Source: Spiroplasma endosymbiont of Aspidapion aeneum (GTDB taxonomy: Bacteria > Bacillota_I > Bacilli_A > Mycoplasmatales > Mycoplasmataceae). From it: a DNA stretch of 64,000 nt. A program made the translations under genes and the position numbers. The stretch covers positions 186,001 through 250,000 of the forward strand of contig NZ_OZ034994.1 of NCBI RefSeq assembly GCF_964031045.1, read 5' to 3'. Below are positions 57,009 through 64,000 of the stretch, piece by piece. Every line of letters begins with the position of its first letter. Within the stretch, counting starts at the first letter, position 1. Below the pieces are notes generated by a model. That model was not told where the DNA came from and made no database searches. It saw nothing but the letters and a program-made list of their open reading frames with translations.

Positions 57009-57242
57009 TTAAGCTTTTTTAATTGAAAGGCTTAATTGTTTTTTGTCATCATCGATTGACAAAATCATCGCATTTACTTCTTGCCCGGGTGACAGGTAAT
57101 CTCTAATATCATTAACATAATCGTTAGATATTTCGCTTATATGTATTAAACCCTTATATTGTACATCGTTTATATTTGTAGTACAAAAAGCTCCAAATGT
57201 AACAATATCAGTAATTACGACTTTTATAATTTCGTTAACCAT
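57009..57242 (-). CDS. Single S1-domain RNA-binding protein
   Basis: A 77-aa stand-alone S1 domain: VVITDIVTFGAFC, GLIHISEIS, and SIDDDKKQLSLSIKKA are the typical strands. Similar small proteins (YugI/CvfD type) bind ribosomes or mRNA. A perfect GGAGG lies before the ATG. The gene stands alone between opposite transcripts. Confidence 0.88.
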   Translation of the reverse strand: MVNEIIKVVITDIVTFGAFCTTNINDVQYKGLIHISEISNDYVNDIRDYLSPGQEVNAMILSIDDDKKQLSLSIKKA

Positions 57243-57416
57243 TTAAATACCTCCTTATACATTAATAATATATTAAATGCACATAAAATAATTAATTTTA
57301 TTGAAAAAAAACACTTTTATTTAATTACTTATTAATAATTTGTATTTTTATAGCGCAATTTACTATAATAAACATTTTTTATTGTTTAAATTTATATAAA
57401 ATAGTAAAATTAAGAT

Positions 57417-57803
57417 ATGAAAAGTATGTTATTATTTCAACAAGTTATAGATATCGGTGGGTATGATAAAAGTGATTATTATCCTTATATAGAGTCAATT
57501 ATAAATTTAGGGTTTGATTATGCAAGAGAAGATTATTCTAGATTTCAATCTAGGGAACTGGCATATTATGATATTAATGATGAGTATGATGAGCTTATCC
57601 ACAAGTGAAATGATGAGTACGATATGAGAAAATTTAGATTTATTGATTTTCAAAAAATTTTAAAAAATTTACCAACAGCAACAAAATTATTTATCCAATA
57701 CAGAGATAAAGAAAATAACGAAATTGAAAAGGAATTAGTAGATATTATAACTGTTAGTTACCATGTTTGAGTAGATGAGAAAATAGGACAATTACTAGAA
57801 TAA
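57417..57803 (+). CDS. Hypothetical protein
   Basis: A 128-aa acidic soluble protein rich in Asp, Tyr and Glu. No recognised domain. No strong ribosome binding site is seen before the ATG. It reads through two TGA codons as Trp. Function unknown. Confidence 0.6.
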
Positions 57804-58134
57804 TGGAAATCAACCAATTATCCTATAATATTGTGATATATTTTCTTTTTTTTTATATAATAATATTAGGTGTGCAAAAAAAGCGCACTATCCAAAATGC
57901 AAACAATAATTTGCAAAATTTAATTTGAATTTTTATTCTTACACATATGTAAGAAACCACATATATCAACCAAAATAATTAGGCTATTAGTGTTAATGGA
58001 TATGACCATTTTTCTACGAACGCATTTTTGATTTTGAAATACTATTTTAAAAAATATATCAGATAGATATATAATTTTTAAGTGTCCCAAAATAAAATAG
58101 TCAAATTTTAATATAAAAAATAGAAAGGATTTTT
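57804..58134. other. Spacer upstream of the ECF-type gene
   Basis: About 330 nt without a gene. A small hairpin (aatgg-atatga-ccatt near 57997-58012) followed by ttctac gives a faint likeness to a purine-type riboswitch, but no P1 helix can be made. AGAAAGGA lies before the next ATG. Confidence 0.4.
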
Positions 58135-58965
58135 ATGTTAGATAAAAAAGATAAAATAATTGAAAAAGATGACCACGAGGTCATTCATGATGATAATGAA
58201 CATAAGAAAGATCATTATCACGAAATTCACCACTTTGATAAATATGGAGGACACGATGATGTTAATGAAGATGACTTTGACTTTAAGTTAACATTAAAAC
58301 ATTCCTCTAAAAAGAATTTAATATATAGAATATCACTAACAGGGACGTTTTTAGCTCTTGCGGTTGTTTGTACAGCGTTAGATGAATTAACTGAGGCAGT
58401 CTTTGCTATTCCAACACCAGCCGGGATGATATCACTAAGATTTTTAGATATAACAATTGTTACAATTTCAATTGCTCTTATTGGCCCTGTTTATGCTGGT
58501 GGAATAGGATTGGTAATACCAATAATTCATTGATCAATTCACCAAGAACACGCTATTTATAATTCACTATTAGAGTGTGTTGCTTATTGTGCGTTAATAT
58601 GATATTTTTGATTTCTATACTATGTTATTTTTAGAAATTCTATGATTCATAAAGATGTTGATAAAAAAAGAAATCTTTATAAAAGGTTTATTCCCTCTAT
58701 TCCATATGTATTGGTAGGGGCGGCTATGTTTGCGATATTAGCTGTTATTGGACTTTGATTAACATATTTAACAGCAACGACTCATAATAATGGGGCTGAT
58801 AAAGACGATAATGATGCAGACTTTGCTAATATAACTTCATTTAAGGTTGGTTTTGTAGTCTTTCTGATTTTCTTTGGTTTTGAATGCCTTAGATTATCAA
58901 TAACATACACACTATTCCAACTTTTAGATGGACCTATTAAAAAAATTAATCATAGATATAGATAA
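58135..58965 (+). CDS. ECF transporter S-component-like protein with His/Asp-rich N-terminus
   Basis: A 276-aa membrane protein. Residues ~1-50 are extremely rich in His, Asp and Glu (DDHEVIHDDNEHKKDHYHEIHHFDKYGGHDD), a likely metal-binding tail. About six hydrophobic helices follow, with GMISLRFLDITIVTISIALIGPVYAGGIGLVIPIIHW, the pattern of ECF-type vitamin/metal S components. Which ligand it takes is unknown; the tail hints at a transition metal, though S components for metals usually have other motifs. It stands alone, with its own terminator. Confidence 0.72.
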
Positions 58966-59008
58966 ATATTTATAGCTATTTTAATAATAGAAATATGTAA
59001 TTAAATTT

Positions 59009-59036
59009 ACTGGAGGAATCAAACCTCCAGTTTTTT
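59009..59036 (+). terminator. Terminator after the ECF-type gene
   Basis: Perfect 8-bp stem actggagg/cctccagt with a 7-nt loop and six T residues. Confidence 0.9.
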
Positions 59037-59078
59037 ATATAGTGGAAATATTTACCATGGTTGAATAGAAAAGTTGGG

Positions 59079-59107
59079 TTGAATTATTATTGAGTATATG
59101 AGATAAT
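59079..59107 (+). promoter_or_regulatory. Promoter of gpsB
   Basis: TTGAAT (59079-59084), 17-nt spacer, GATAAT (59102-59107), 24 nt before the gpsB ATG. Confidence 0.5.
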
Positions 59108-59131
59108 ATAAAAGTAAAAGGGGGTCTATAA

Positions 59132-59485
59132 ATGGCAAGAAAGCTCGATTTAAGACTATCAGCAAAAGACATCCAGGAATATGAATTTCAAGTTACACTA
59201 AAGGGGTTTAAACCAGAAGATGTTGATGAATTGTTAGATAGAATTGTTGAAGATTATTCAACCTTTGCAAAAGTTTCTGAAAAGTATGAAAAAGAAATTA
59301 GAGAATTAAAAGAGAGTGAAGCTAAATTACGTGCAAAAGTTGCAGATCTAGAAACAATGAATTTAAAGTTAAGTGACCAAGTACTACAGTTTCAAATTAA
59401 AATCTCGAATAATGCATCAATTATTAAGACATTAAATAATAATAAAAACGGAGAATTAGACCATTTAATTGAAAAAGCTAAATAA
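59132..59485 (+). CDS. gpsB: DivIVA-domain cell-division protein GpsB
   Basis: A 117-aa DivIVA/GpsB-type protein. N-terminal membrane-binding block (LRLSAKDIQEYEFQVTLKGFKPEDVDELLD), then a coiled coil (residues ~45-90). AAAGGGGG precedes the ATG. In wall-less cells its partner set must differ from that of walled Firmicutes. It lies directly before rnpB, as in many Firmicutes. Confidence 0.9.
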   Translation: MARKLDLRLSAKDIQEYEFQVTLKGFKPEDVDELLDRIVEDYSTFAKVSEKYEKEIRELKESEAKLRAKVADLETMNLKLSDQVLQFQIKISNNASIIKTLNNNKNGELDHLIEKAK

Positions 59486-59504
59486 ATAATATATTATATA
59501 AATA

Positions 59505-59861
59505 GGCTGGATTTGGGTCAGCTGCTGTATTTGAAAAAGAATATAGAGGAAACTCCACGCTTGCACCTTCTGAGATGAAGGTAGTGATTGTGCTAAACAA
59601 AAAAATAAGTTTAGGCAGGATTATATCTTGACGACGATTATTGTACCTAAGGGTAACTATGGTATAAGTTGTAAAGTGCCACAGAGACGAGTAGTGAGAA
59701 ATCATGATATGGAACGGGTAAACTCCACAAGCAAGAAACTCAAATTTTGGTAGAGGAGCTCGAAGAATTGGAAATGAACGGTTCTTCTTGACTATATAAT
59801 AGTAGATAGATAGCTGACATAGTTTTAAACTATACAGAACGTGGGTTATAAGAATCCAGCC
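59505..59861 (+). ncRNA. rnpB: RNase P RNA (type B)
   Basis: About 357 nt. The ends ggctgga and tccagcc pair as helix P1. Conserved blocks are agaggaaactcc near the 5' end (CR I), gtgccacagagacgag...aacgggtaaactcc in the middle, and acagaacgtgggttataa at the 3' end. Lies between gpsB and the CinA-type gene. tRNA processing ribozyme. Confidence 0.95.
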
Positions 59862-59898
59862 CACATTATTTTTTAATTGTCTGGAAGGAAGAAAATGA

Positions 59899-60363
59899 AT
59901 GTTCAATAAATTAGTAAAATGAGCAAAAACTCATGGAGCAACTATAGCAGCATGTGAATCTTTTACAGGAGGTCGATTTGGTGATAGTTTAACAAACATC
60001 AGTTCTGCTAGCCAAGTCTTCATTGGTTCATTTGTGTGCTATAGTAATGATTATAAAATTGAAATTCTCGGAGTAAACCCAGAGACAATTAAAAAATATG
60101 GTGCTGTTTCAATACCTTGTTTGAGTGAAATGCTAAAAAATACATACAAAAAAACTGGAGCTAATGTTGTTTTTGGTTTTACAGGAAATGCTCCATCACT
60201 TAGAAATGAAGATCCAAGCTTAAGTTTTGTTGGTTTCTTATTGGAGAAAAAAATTCATATTTATCAATTTTTTTCTAGAGTGCCATTAAATCGTGATGAA
60301 TATAAGGAAAGTGCTGTTCAATGAACTGTTAATAAATTTTTAAGCAAGGTATCTTTTAGTTAA
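59899..60363 (+). CDS. CinA C-terminal domain protein (PncC-like nicotinamide-nucleotide amidase)
   Basis: A 154-aa protein corresponding to the CinA C-terminal domain only. TIAACESFTGGRFGDSLTNISSASQVFIGSFVCYSN is the family block with the catalytic Ser/Tyr region; GFTGNAP follows. Such proteins deamidate NMN. ATG at 59899 is chosen (GGAAGGA upstream); the ATG 4 nt before it runs into a stop. It precedes recA by 97 nt, the usual gene order in Firmicutes. Confidence 0.88.
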
Positions 60364-60460
60364 TATATTTTTTATTAATTAGATTTAATAATGCATATTT
60401 TTTTAATTTTTGGTGTATATATTTTTGTAGGGAAACCTATAAGAAGGAGAAAACCCAAAT

Positions 60461-61483
60461 ATGGAAAAAATTGTGGTAGAAAATAATATTGGAGAAAATC
60501 TACTAATTATGAGCACTAAAGATGATGACAATATAAAAAAAATACTAAAGGATATTCAAAAAACATATGGTAGCGGGGCAATAACTACACTTGGAGATAT
60601 CGGTGATGTAAATGTTGATGTTATCTCAACAGGAAGCTACCTAATTGATCGCGCAATTGGAATAGGTGGTCTTCCAAGGGGAAGAATTGTTGAAGTTTAT
60701 GGACCAGAGTCCAGCGGAAAAACAACATTATGTTTACAAACTGTAGGTGAAGCACAAAAAAGTGGTGGAAGAGCAGCCTATATTGATGTTGAACACGCTT
60801 TAGACCCACAATATGCAAAAAACATTGGTGTGGATATTTCCAATCTAATTGTTTCTCAACCAAATAGCGGTGAAGAAGCTTTGGAAATTTTAGAAAAACT
60901 AGTATCAAGCAATCTTTTAGACATTATTATATTAGATTCTGTTGCAGCTTTAGTCCCAAAAGCGGAGCTTGATGGAGAAATGGGAGACCAACAAATAGGA
61001 TTGCAAGCAAGATTAATGTCTAAGGCTATGCGTAAACTGAATGCTCTTATTTCAAAAACAAATACAACAGTTGTGTTCATAAACCAATTGCGAGAAAAAG
61101 TGGGCGTAGTATTTGGAAATCCTGAGGTAACCCCAGGTGGTAGAGCACTTAAATTTTATTCTTCACTAAGAATAGAAGTTAGAAAATCAGAAGTTTTAAC
61201 AAATAACGGTGAGGCGACAGCAAATAAAGTAAAAGTTAAAATTGTAAAAAATAAAATTTCTCCACCTTTTAAAACTTGCATTATTACAATTATTTTTAAT
61301 CAAGGTATTGATAAAATGTTAGAAATTATTGAATTGGCAACTGAATTAAGTATTTTAGATAAAGCTGGTAGCTGATATTCCTATAAAGGGGAACGCATTG
61401 GTTTAGGAAAAGAAGTTGTAAAAGAATGACTTATTAATAATCCTAAGTTAAAAGATGAAATTGTAAAGAGTGTTTTTAATTAG
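60461..61483 (+). CDS. recA: Recombinase A
   Basis: Homologous recombination and DNA repair. Full length (340 aa): Walker A GPESSGKTT at 81-89, Walker B LDIIILDSVAAL, loop L1 EMGDQQIGLQARLMSKAMRKL, loop L2 FINQLREKVGVVFGNPEVTPGGRALKFYSSLR. AAGGAGA lies upstream of the ATG at 60461, giving about 16 residues more than a start at 60509; either is possible. One Trp is TGA (SWYSYKGERIG). In several Spiroplasma species recA is truncated; here it is intact. Confidence 0.96.
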
Positions 61484-61540
61484 GAAAAATTATTTTCTAT
61501 AAGAAATATACTAAATAGTTAATAAATTTACATATCAATA

Positions 61541-61578
61541 TAAAGACCTTTATTCTTGATTGGTCTTTCTTTTTTATA
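61541..61578 (+). terminator. Terminator after recA
   Basis: Stem aaagacc/ggtcttt with a 13-nt loop, then a pyrimidine and T run. Confidence 0.75.
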
Positions 61579-61771
61579 TGTGAAATATAAAATGTAACAT
61601 TTTTTTTAGGCACGGCCTTTTTATTACTTTAAATTTTAAATTTAATTATTTTAATAAATTATATTTGTTAAAACTCCTTATTTTGATTATTCGTTTTGTT
61701 TATAATATATAATTATTATACTGGTTAATTTTTTAATCAGTCCACAGCCCCAGAAAGGGGTCAATTAAACA

Positions 61772-63316
61772 ATGAAAACAAATACAATAGATTATTGTGT
61801 TACTCAATTAGCATCAACAGGAAATGAAAGCTATCAAATAGCAGTTATATTTTTATCTCTTATAATAGTTTTTGCATTATTTTTAATATGTTTATTATTT
61901 ATAAAATCAAAAAAATATGATAAGACAACAACAAGACTAAAAACAGAAGCTATTAAATCTGCACAAAATAAAGCAAAATTAATTATTGAAGAAGCTAAAG
62001 TTGAAAAAGATATAATATTAAAAAAAATTAAAATAGACCAAGAGATTTTAGAATTAAAAGAAAAAGAAGTAGATAATATTCTTCGAGATAATAGATTCTT
62101 AAAAGATTCGTTATTAAAAAACGAAAATAAAGTCTCAGAACACAAGCGCCAATTAAATGCAAAATTACACGATGTTATTGAAATTCTTGAAAAGAATAGC
62201 AATTATACAGAAGAGGAGGCAAAAAACAAGCTTATAGAATTTATTAAAATTAAATATGATAATTTTTTAACAGAACAATTGGCTATTAGAAATTCTCACT
62301 TAAATATGGTCAATAAGGAAAAAAACCGTGCAATATTACTTAATATGCTTGCTAACGTCTCGACAAGTGTTGTATATGAAGGTACAAGCAATGTTTTTAA
62401 ATTATCATGCCCCGATGAAAAGGCTAAAATTATTGGTAAGGATGGGCGAAACCTAAAAGCTATACAAAGAATTTTGGGTGTTGATATTGTTCTTAAATAT
62501 TCTGAAGATGAAATATTAATAACATCATTTGATCCGATAAGAAGATATGTTGCATCAAGGGTTATTAAAAACCTTTTAGATAAAAAAAGATTACAGCCAC
62601 AATCTATTGAGGATGAAGCTAAAAAAATAGAGGGAGAATTAAAATTTGAATTTTATCAAAAGGGCTTGGAGACAGCAAATGAAAACAAAATTTATGACTT
62701 TTCTGAAAATATATTAACTCACTTAGGAATGTTAGAATATAGGTCAAGTTATGGCCAATCTGTTTTGAAACACTCAATTGAGGTTGGACAAATATCAAGG
62801 TTAATTGCAATTGAATTGGAATTAGATCCAATACTAGCGTTTAAGTGTGGTATTCTTCATGACATTGGTAAGGCTGTGGATAAAAGTCAAGAAGGAACAC
62901 ATGTATCATTAGGGGTTAAACTTCTAAAGGCTGAAAATATGGATGAAATAATAATAAACTCTGTTGAGGCTCATCATGAAGATGTTGAAAAAAAATCTTT
63001 GTATGCTGAGATTGTTTCTATAGCCGATACTATATCAGCATCAAGACCTGGCGCAAGAAACTTAGATTTGGAACAATTCATTACAAGAATGAATGATATA
63101 GAAAATATGATTAAAGAGTTTGAAGGTGTAAAAGAAGTTTATGCTTTAAAATCTGGTAGACAAATAAGGGTTATGGTTAACCCACAAATAATATCTGACT
63201 TTGATATGAGCGAATTAGCTGTTAAGATTAAGGAAAAAATATCTTTAATTAATACAACACCAGGCGAGGTTGTTATAAGCATTATTAGAGAAAAAAGATT
63301 TTCTATACCATTATAA
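61772..63316 (+). CDS. rny: Ribonuclease Y
   Basis: Membrane-anchored endoribonuclease that starts mRNA decay. It is 514 aa: one N-terminal membrane helix (residues ~24-45), a long coiled coil (50-190), a KH domain (FKLSCPDEKAKIIGKDGRNLKAIQRILGVD) and an HD domain (VLKHSIEVGQISRLIA, FKCGILHDIGKAVD, VEAHHEDV). Starts after AAAGGGG. Single-gene unit with a terminator after it. Confidence 0.96.
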   Translation: MKTNTIDYCVTQLASTGNESYQIAVIFLSLIIVFALFLICLLFIKSKKYDKTTTRLKTEAIKSAQNKAKLIIEEAKVEKDIILKKIKIDQEILELKEKEVDNILRDNRFLKDSLLKNENKVSEHKRQLNAKLHDVIEILEKNSNYTEEEAKNKLIEFIKIKYDNFLTEQLAIRNSHLNMVNKEKNRAILLNMLANVSTSVVYEGTSNVFKLSCPDEKAKIIGKDGRNLKAIQRILGVDIVLKYSEDEILITSFDPIRRYVASRVIKNLLDKKRLQPQSIEDEAKKIEGELKFEFYQKGLETANENKIYDFSENILTHLGMLEYRSSYGQSVLKHSIEVGQISRLIAIELELDPILAFKCGILHDIGKAVDKSQEGTHVSLGVKLLKAENMDEIIINSVEAHHEDVEKKSLYAEIVSIADTISASRPGARNLDLEQFITRMNDIENMIKEFEGVKEVYALKSGRQIRVMVNPQIISDFDMSELAVKIKEKISLINTTPGEVVISIIREKRFSIPL

Positions 63317-63335
63317 ATCAAAAAGTAATCTAATT

Positions 63336-63363
63336 AAAGTGAAGGGTTTACCTTCATTTTTTT
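63336..63363 (+). terminator. Terminator after rny
   Basis: Stem aagtgaagg/ccttcattt with a short loop, followed by a T run. Confidence 0.8.
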
Positions 63364-63632
63364 ATAAATAAGAAAGTAACAATAAGGTAATGGCATTAAA
63401 ATATTAAGAATATCTTGGTAAAAAAATATAAAATTAATAGAAAAAAATTATTTAAGAAATTAAATATATTTTTTTGGAACTCGGTTAACATAAAATAAGT
63501 GAAACTATGTGTATTGGATGTCTAACCCTATAGCAGATTTAGATTCCTTTATTATTAGACATTTTATATTTAAAATAAAAAAAATATGATATGATTATAA
63601 TAGTATATATAAAAAAATAAAAAGGAGGACCT
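63364..63632. promoter_or_regulatory. Leader region of ffh with a stable hairpin
   Basis: About 270 nt. An 8-bp stem (atgtctaa at 63518-63525, ttagacat at 63555-63562) encloses a 29-nt loop and is followed by ttttatattt, so it could be a small RNA end or an attenuator. A TATAAT at 63596-63601 is the likely -10 box of ffh. No gene is seen. Confidence 0.45.
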
Positions 63633-64000
63633 ATGGGATTTGGTGATTTTTTAGCTAATAGAATGAAAAAGACTTTTGAAAAAACAATGAAAAAGTCAAC
63701 ACTAAATGAAGATAATATAAACGAAGTTTTAAGAGAAATGAGACTTACATTGTTAGAAGCTGATGTTAATGTAGATGTTGTTAAAACTTTGTTAGATAGA
63801 ATTAAGACAAAGGCGTTGGGTGTTTATGTAGAACATGGTGCACGCGCTGAACAACAAATCGTTAAAATTGTTCACGAGGAACTTGTAGAAATTTTGGGTA
63901 AAACAAATAAACCGTTAGAAATTAACCATAAACCAAGTATAATTATGATGGTTGGACTACAAGGGGCCGGTAAAACTACAACTTGTGGTAAACTTGCGCA
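63633..64000 (+). CDS. ffh: Signal recognition particle protein Ffh, N-terminal part
   Basis: GTPase of the signal recognition particle; cut by the window end, 122 residues seen. N-terminal four-helix domain (GFGDFLANRMKKTFEK...LNEDNINEVLREMRLTLLEADVNVDVVK) and the G1 loop MMVGLQGAGKTTTCGKLA. Ribosome binding site AAGGAGG 4 nt upstream. Confidence 0.96.
   Translation, partial: MGFGDFLANRMKKTFEKTMKKSTLNEDNINEVLREMRLTLLEADVNVDVVKTLLDRIKTKALGVYVEHGARAEQQIVKIVHEELVEILGKTNKPLEINHKPSIIMMVGLQGAGKTTTCGKLA

Noticed and set aside
57957-58060. Purine/2'-deoxyguanosine riboswitch before the ECF-type gene
   Set aside because: A small hairpin followed by ttctac and a later actat recall the family, but no P1 helix and no proper P3 can be formed. 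Not supported.

Overview
The window looks like chromosome from a mollicute of the Spiroplasma / Entomoplasma / Mesoplasma group. It is very AT-rich, and most genes only read through if TGA encodes tryptophan: with TGA as stop nearly every long gene breaks at conserved Trp positions (for example the AHWGRGNSW motif of the GH105 enzyme and the GTWS motif of RhaB). There is an intact RecA, a water-forming-type NADH oxidase, an archaeal-type prolyl-tRNA synthetase, a lipoprotein resembling the MOLPALP family and many membrane proteins known to me only as Spiroplasma-like hypotheticals. No cell-wall genes are seen.

Layout. 1-4610: end of a galacturonate operon (uxaB partial, uxaA, uxaC, a CutC-like gene) and its terminator. 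4611-5795: 1.2 kb of non-coding DNA holding a solitary insertion-sequence end. 5796-16930: a tightly packed operon for rhamnose and unsaturated uronate use (rhaB, rhaA, rhaD, kduD, kduI, a PTS-type EIIC permease, a GH105 unsaturated glycuronidase, two LacA/LacB-like proteins, rhaM, kdgA, kdgK). 17140-18535: a broken IS3-family element. 18584-21076: folD and fhs, divergent (one-carbon metabolism). 21091-24995: unknown protein, a degenerate ABC ATPase and two membrane proteins. 25058-26698: YfcC-type carrier. 27143-30300: tpiA, a HAD phosphatase and gpmI. 30353-31733 (minus): J-domain protein and a TrxB-like flavoprotein reductase. 31796-32778: tsaE-tsaB. 32803-34737: lipoprotein. 34849-34939: tRNA-Ser(GCT). 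35426-36996: a secreted protein with a frameshift in an A8 tract, followed by a 5-TM protein. 37484-38839: a second broken IS3-family element with a 13-bp flanking direct repeat. 38939-46471: unknown or DarT-like protein, proS, a type-I membrane protein, a DUF402 protein, lepA and nox. 46472-47363: decayed DNA with another solitary IS end. 47364-52686: two membrane proteins, a YgjP-like metalloprotein, a C-terminal J-domain protein, two unknowns and greA. 52743-55394 (minus): MgtA-like P-type ATPase. 55454-63316: rsmI, small proteins, an ECF S-component-like protein with a His/Asp-rich tail, gpsB, rnpB, the CinA C-terminal domain (pncC), recA and rny. 63633 to the end: start of ffh.

How the genes work together. 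The first 17 kb is the striking part. Read as one system, it imports a pectin fragment of the rhamnogalacturonan-I type. GH105 would split the unsaturated disaccharide into rhamnose and 4-deoxy-5-keto-uronate. RhaM-RhaA-RhaB-RhaD convert rhamnose to DHAP and lactaldehyde. KduI-KduD convert the unsaturated uronate to KDG, and UxaC-UxaB-UxaA convert free galacturonate to the same KDG. KdgK and KdgA then give pyruvate and glyceraldehyde-3-phosphate, which enter glycolysis (tpiA and gpmI are also in the window). The EIIC-type permease has a long C-terminal tail in place of a recognisable EIIB, and the downstream enzymes need unphosphorylated sugar. The genes needed for this pathway inside the cell are nearly all present within 17 kb, which is unusual for a reduced genome. 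No transcriptional regulator for it is visible in the window.
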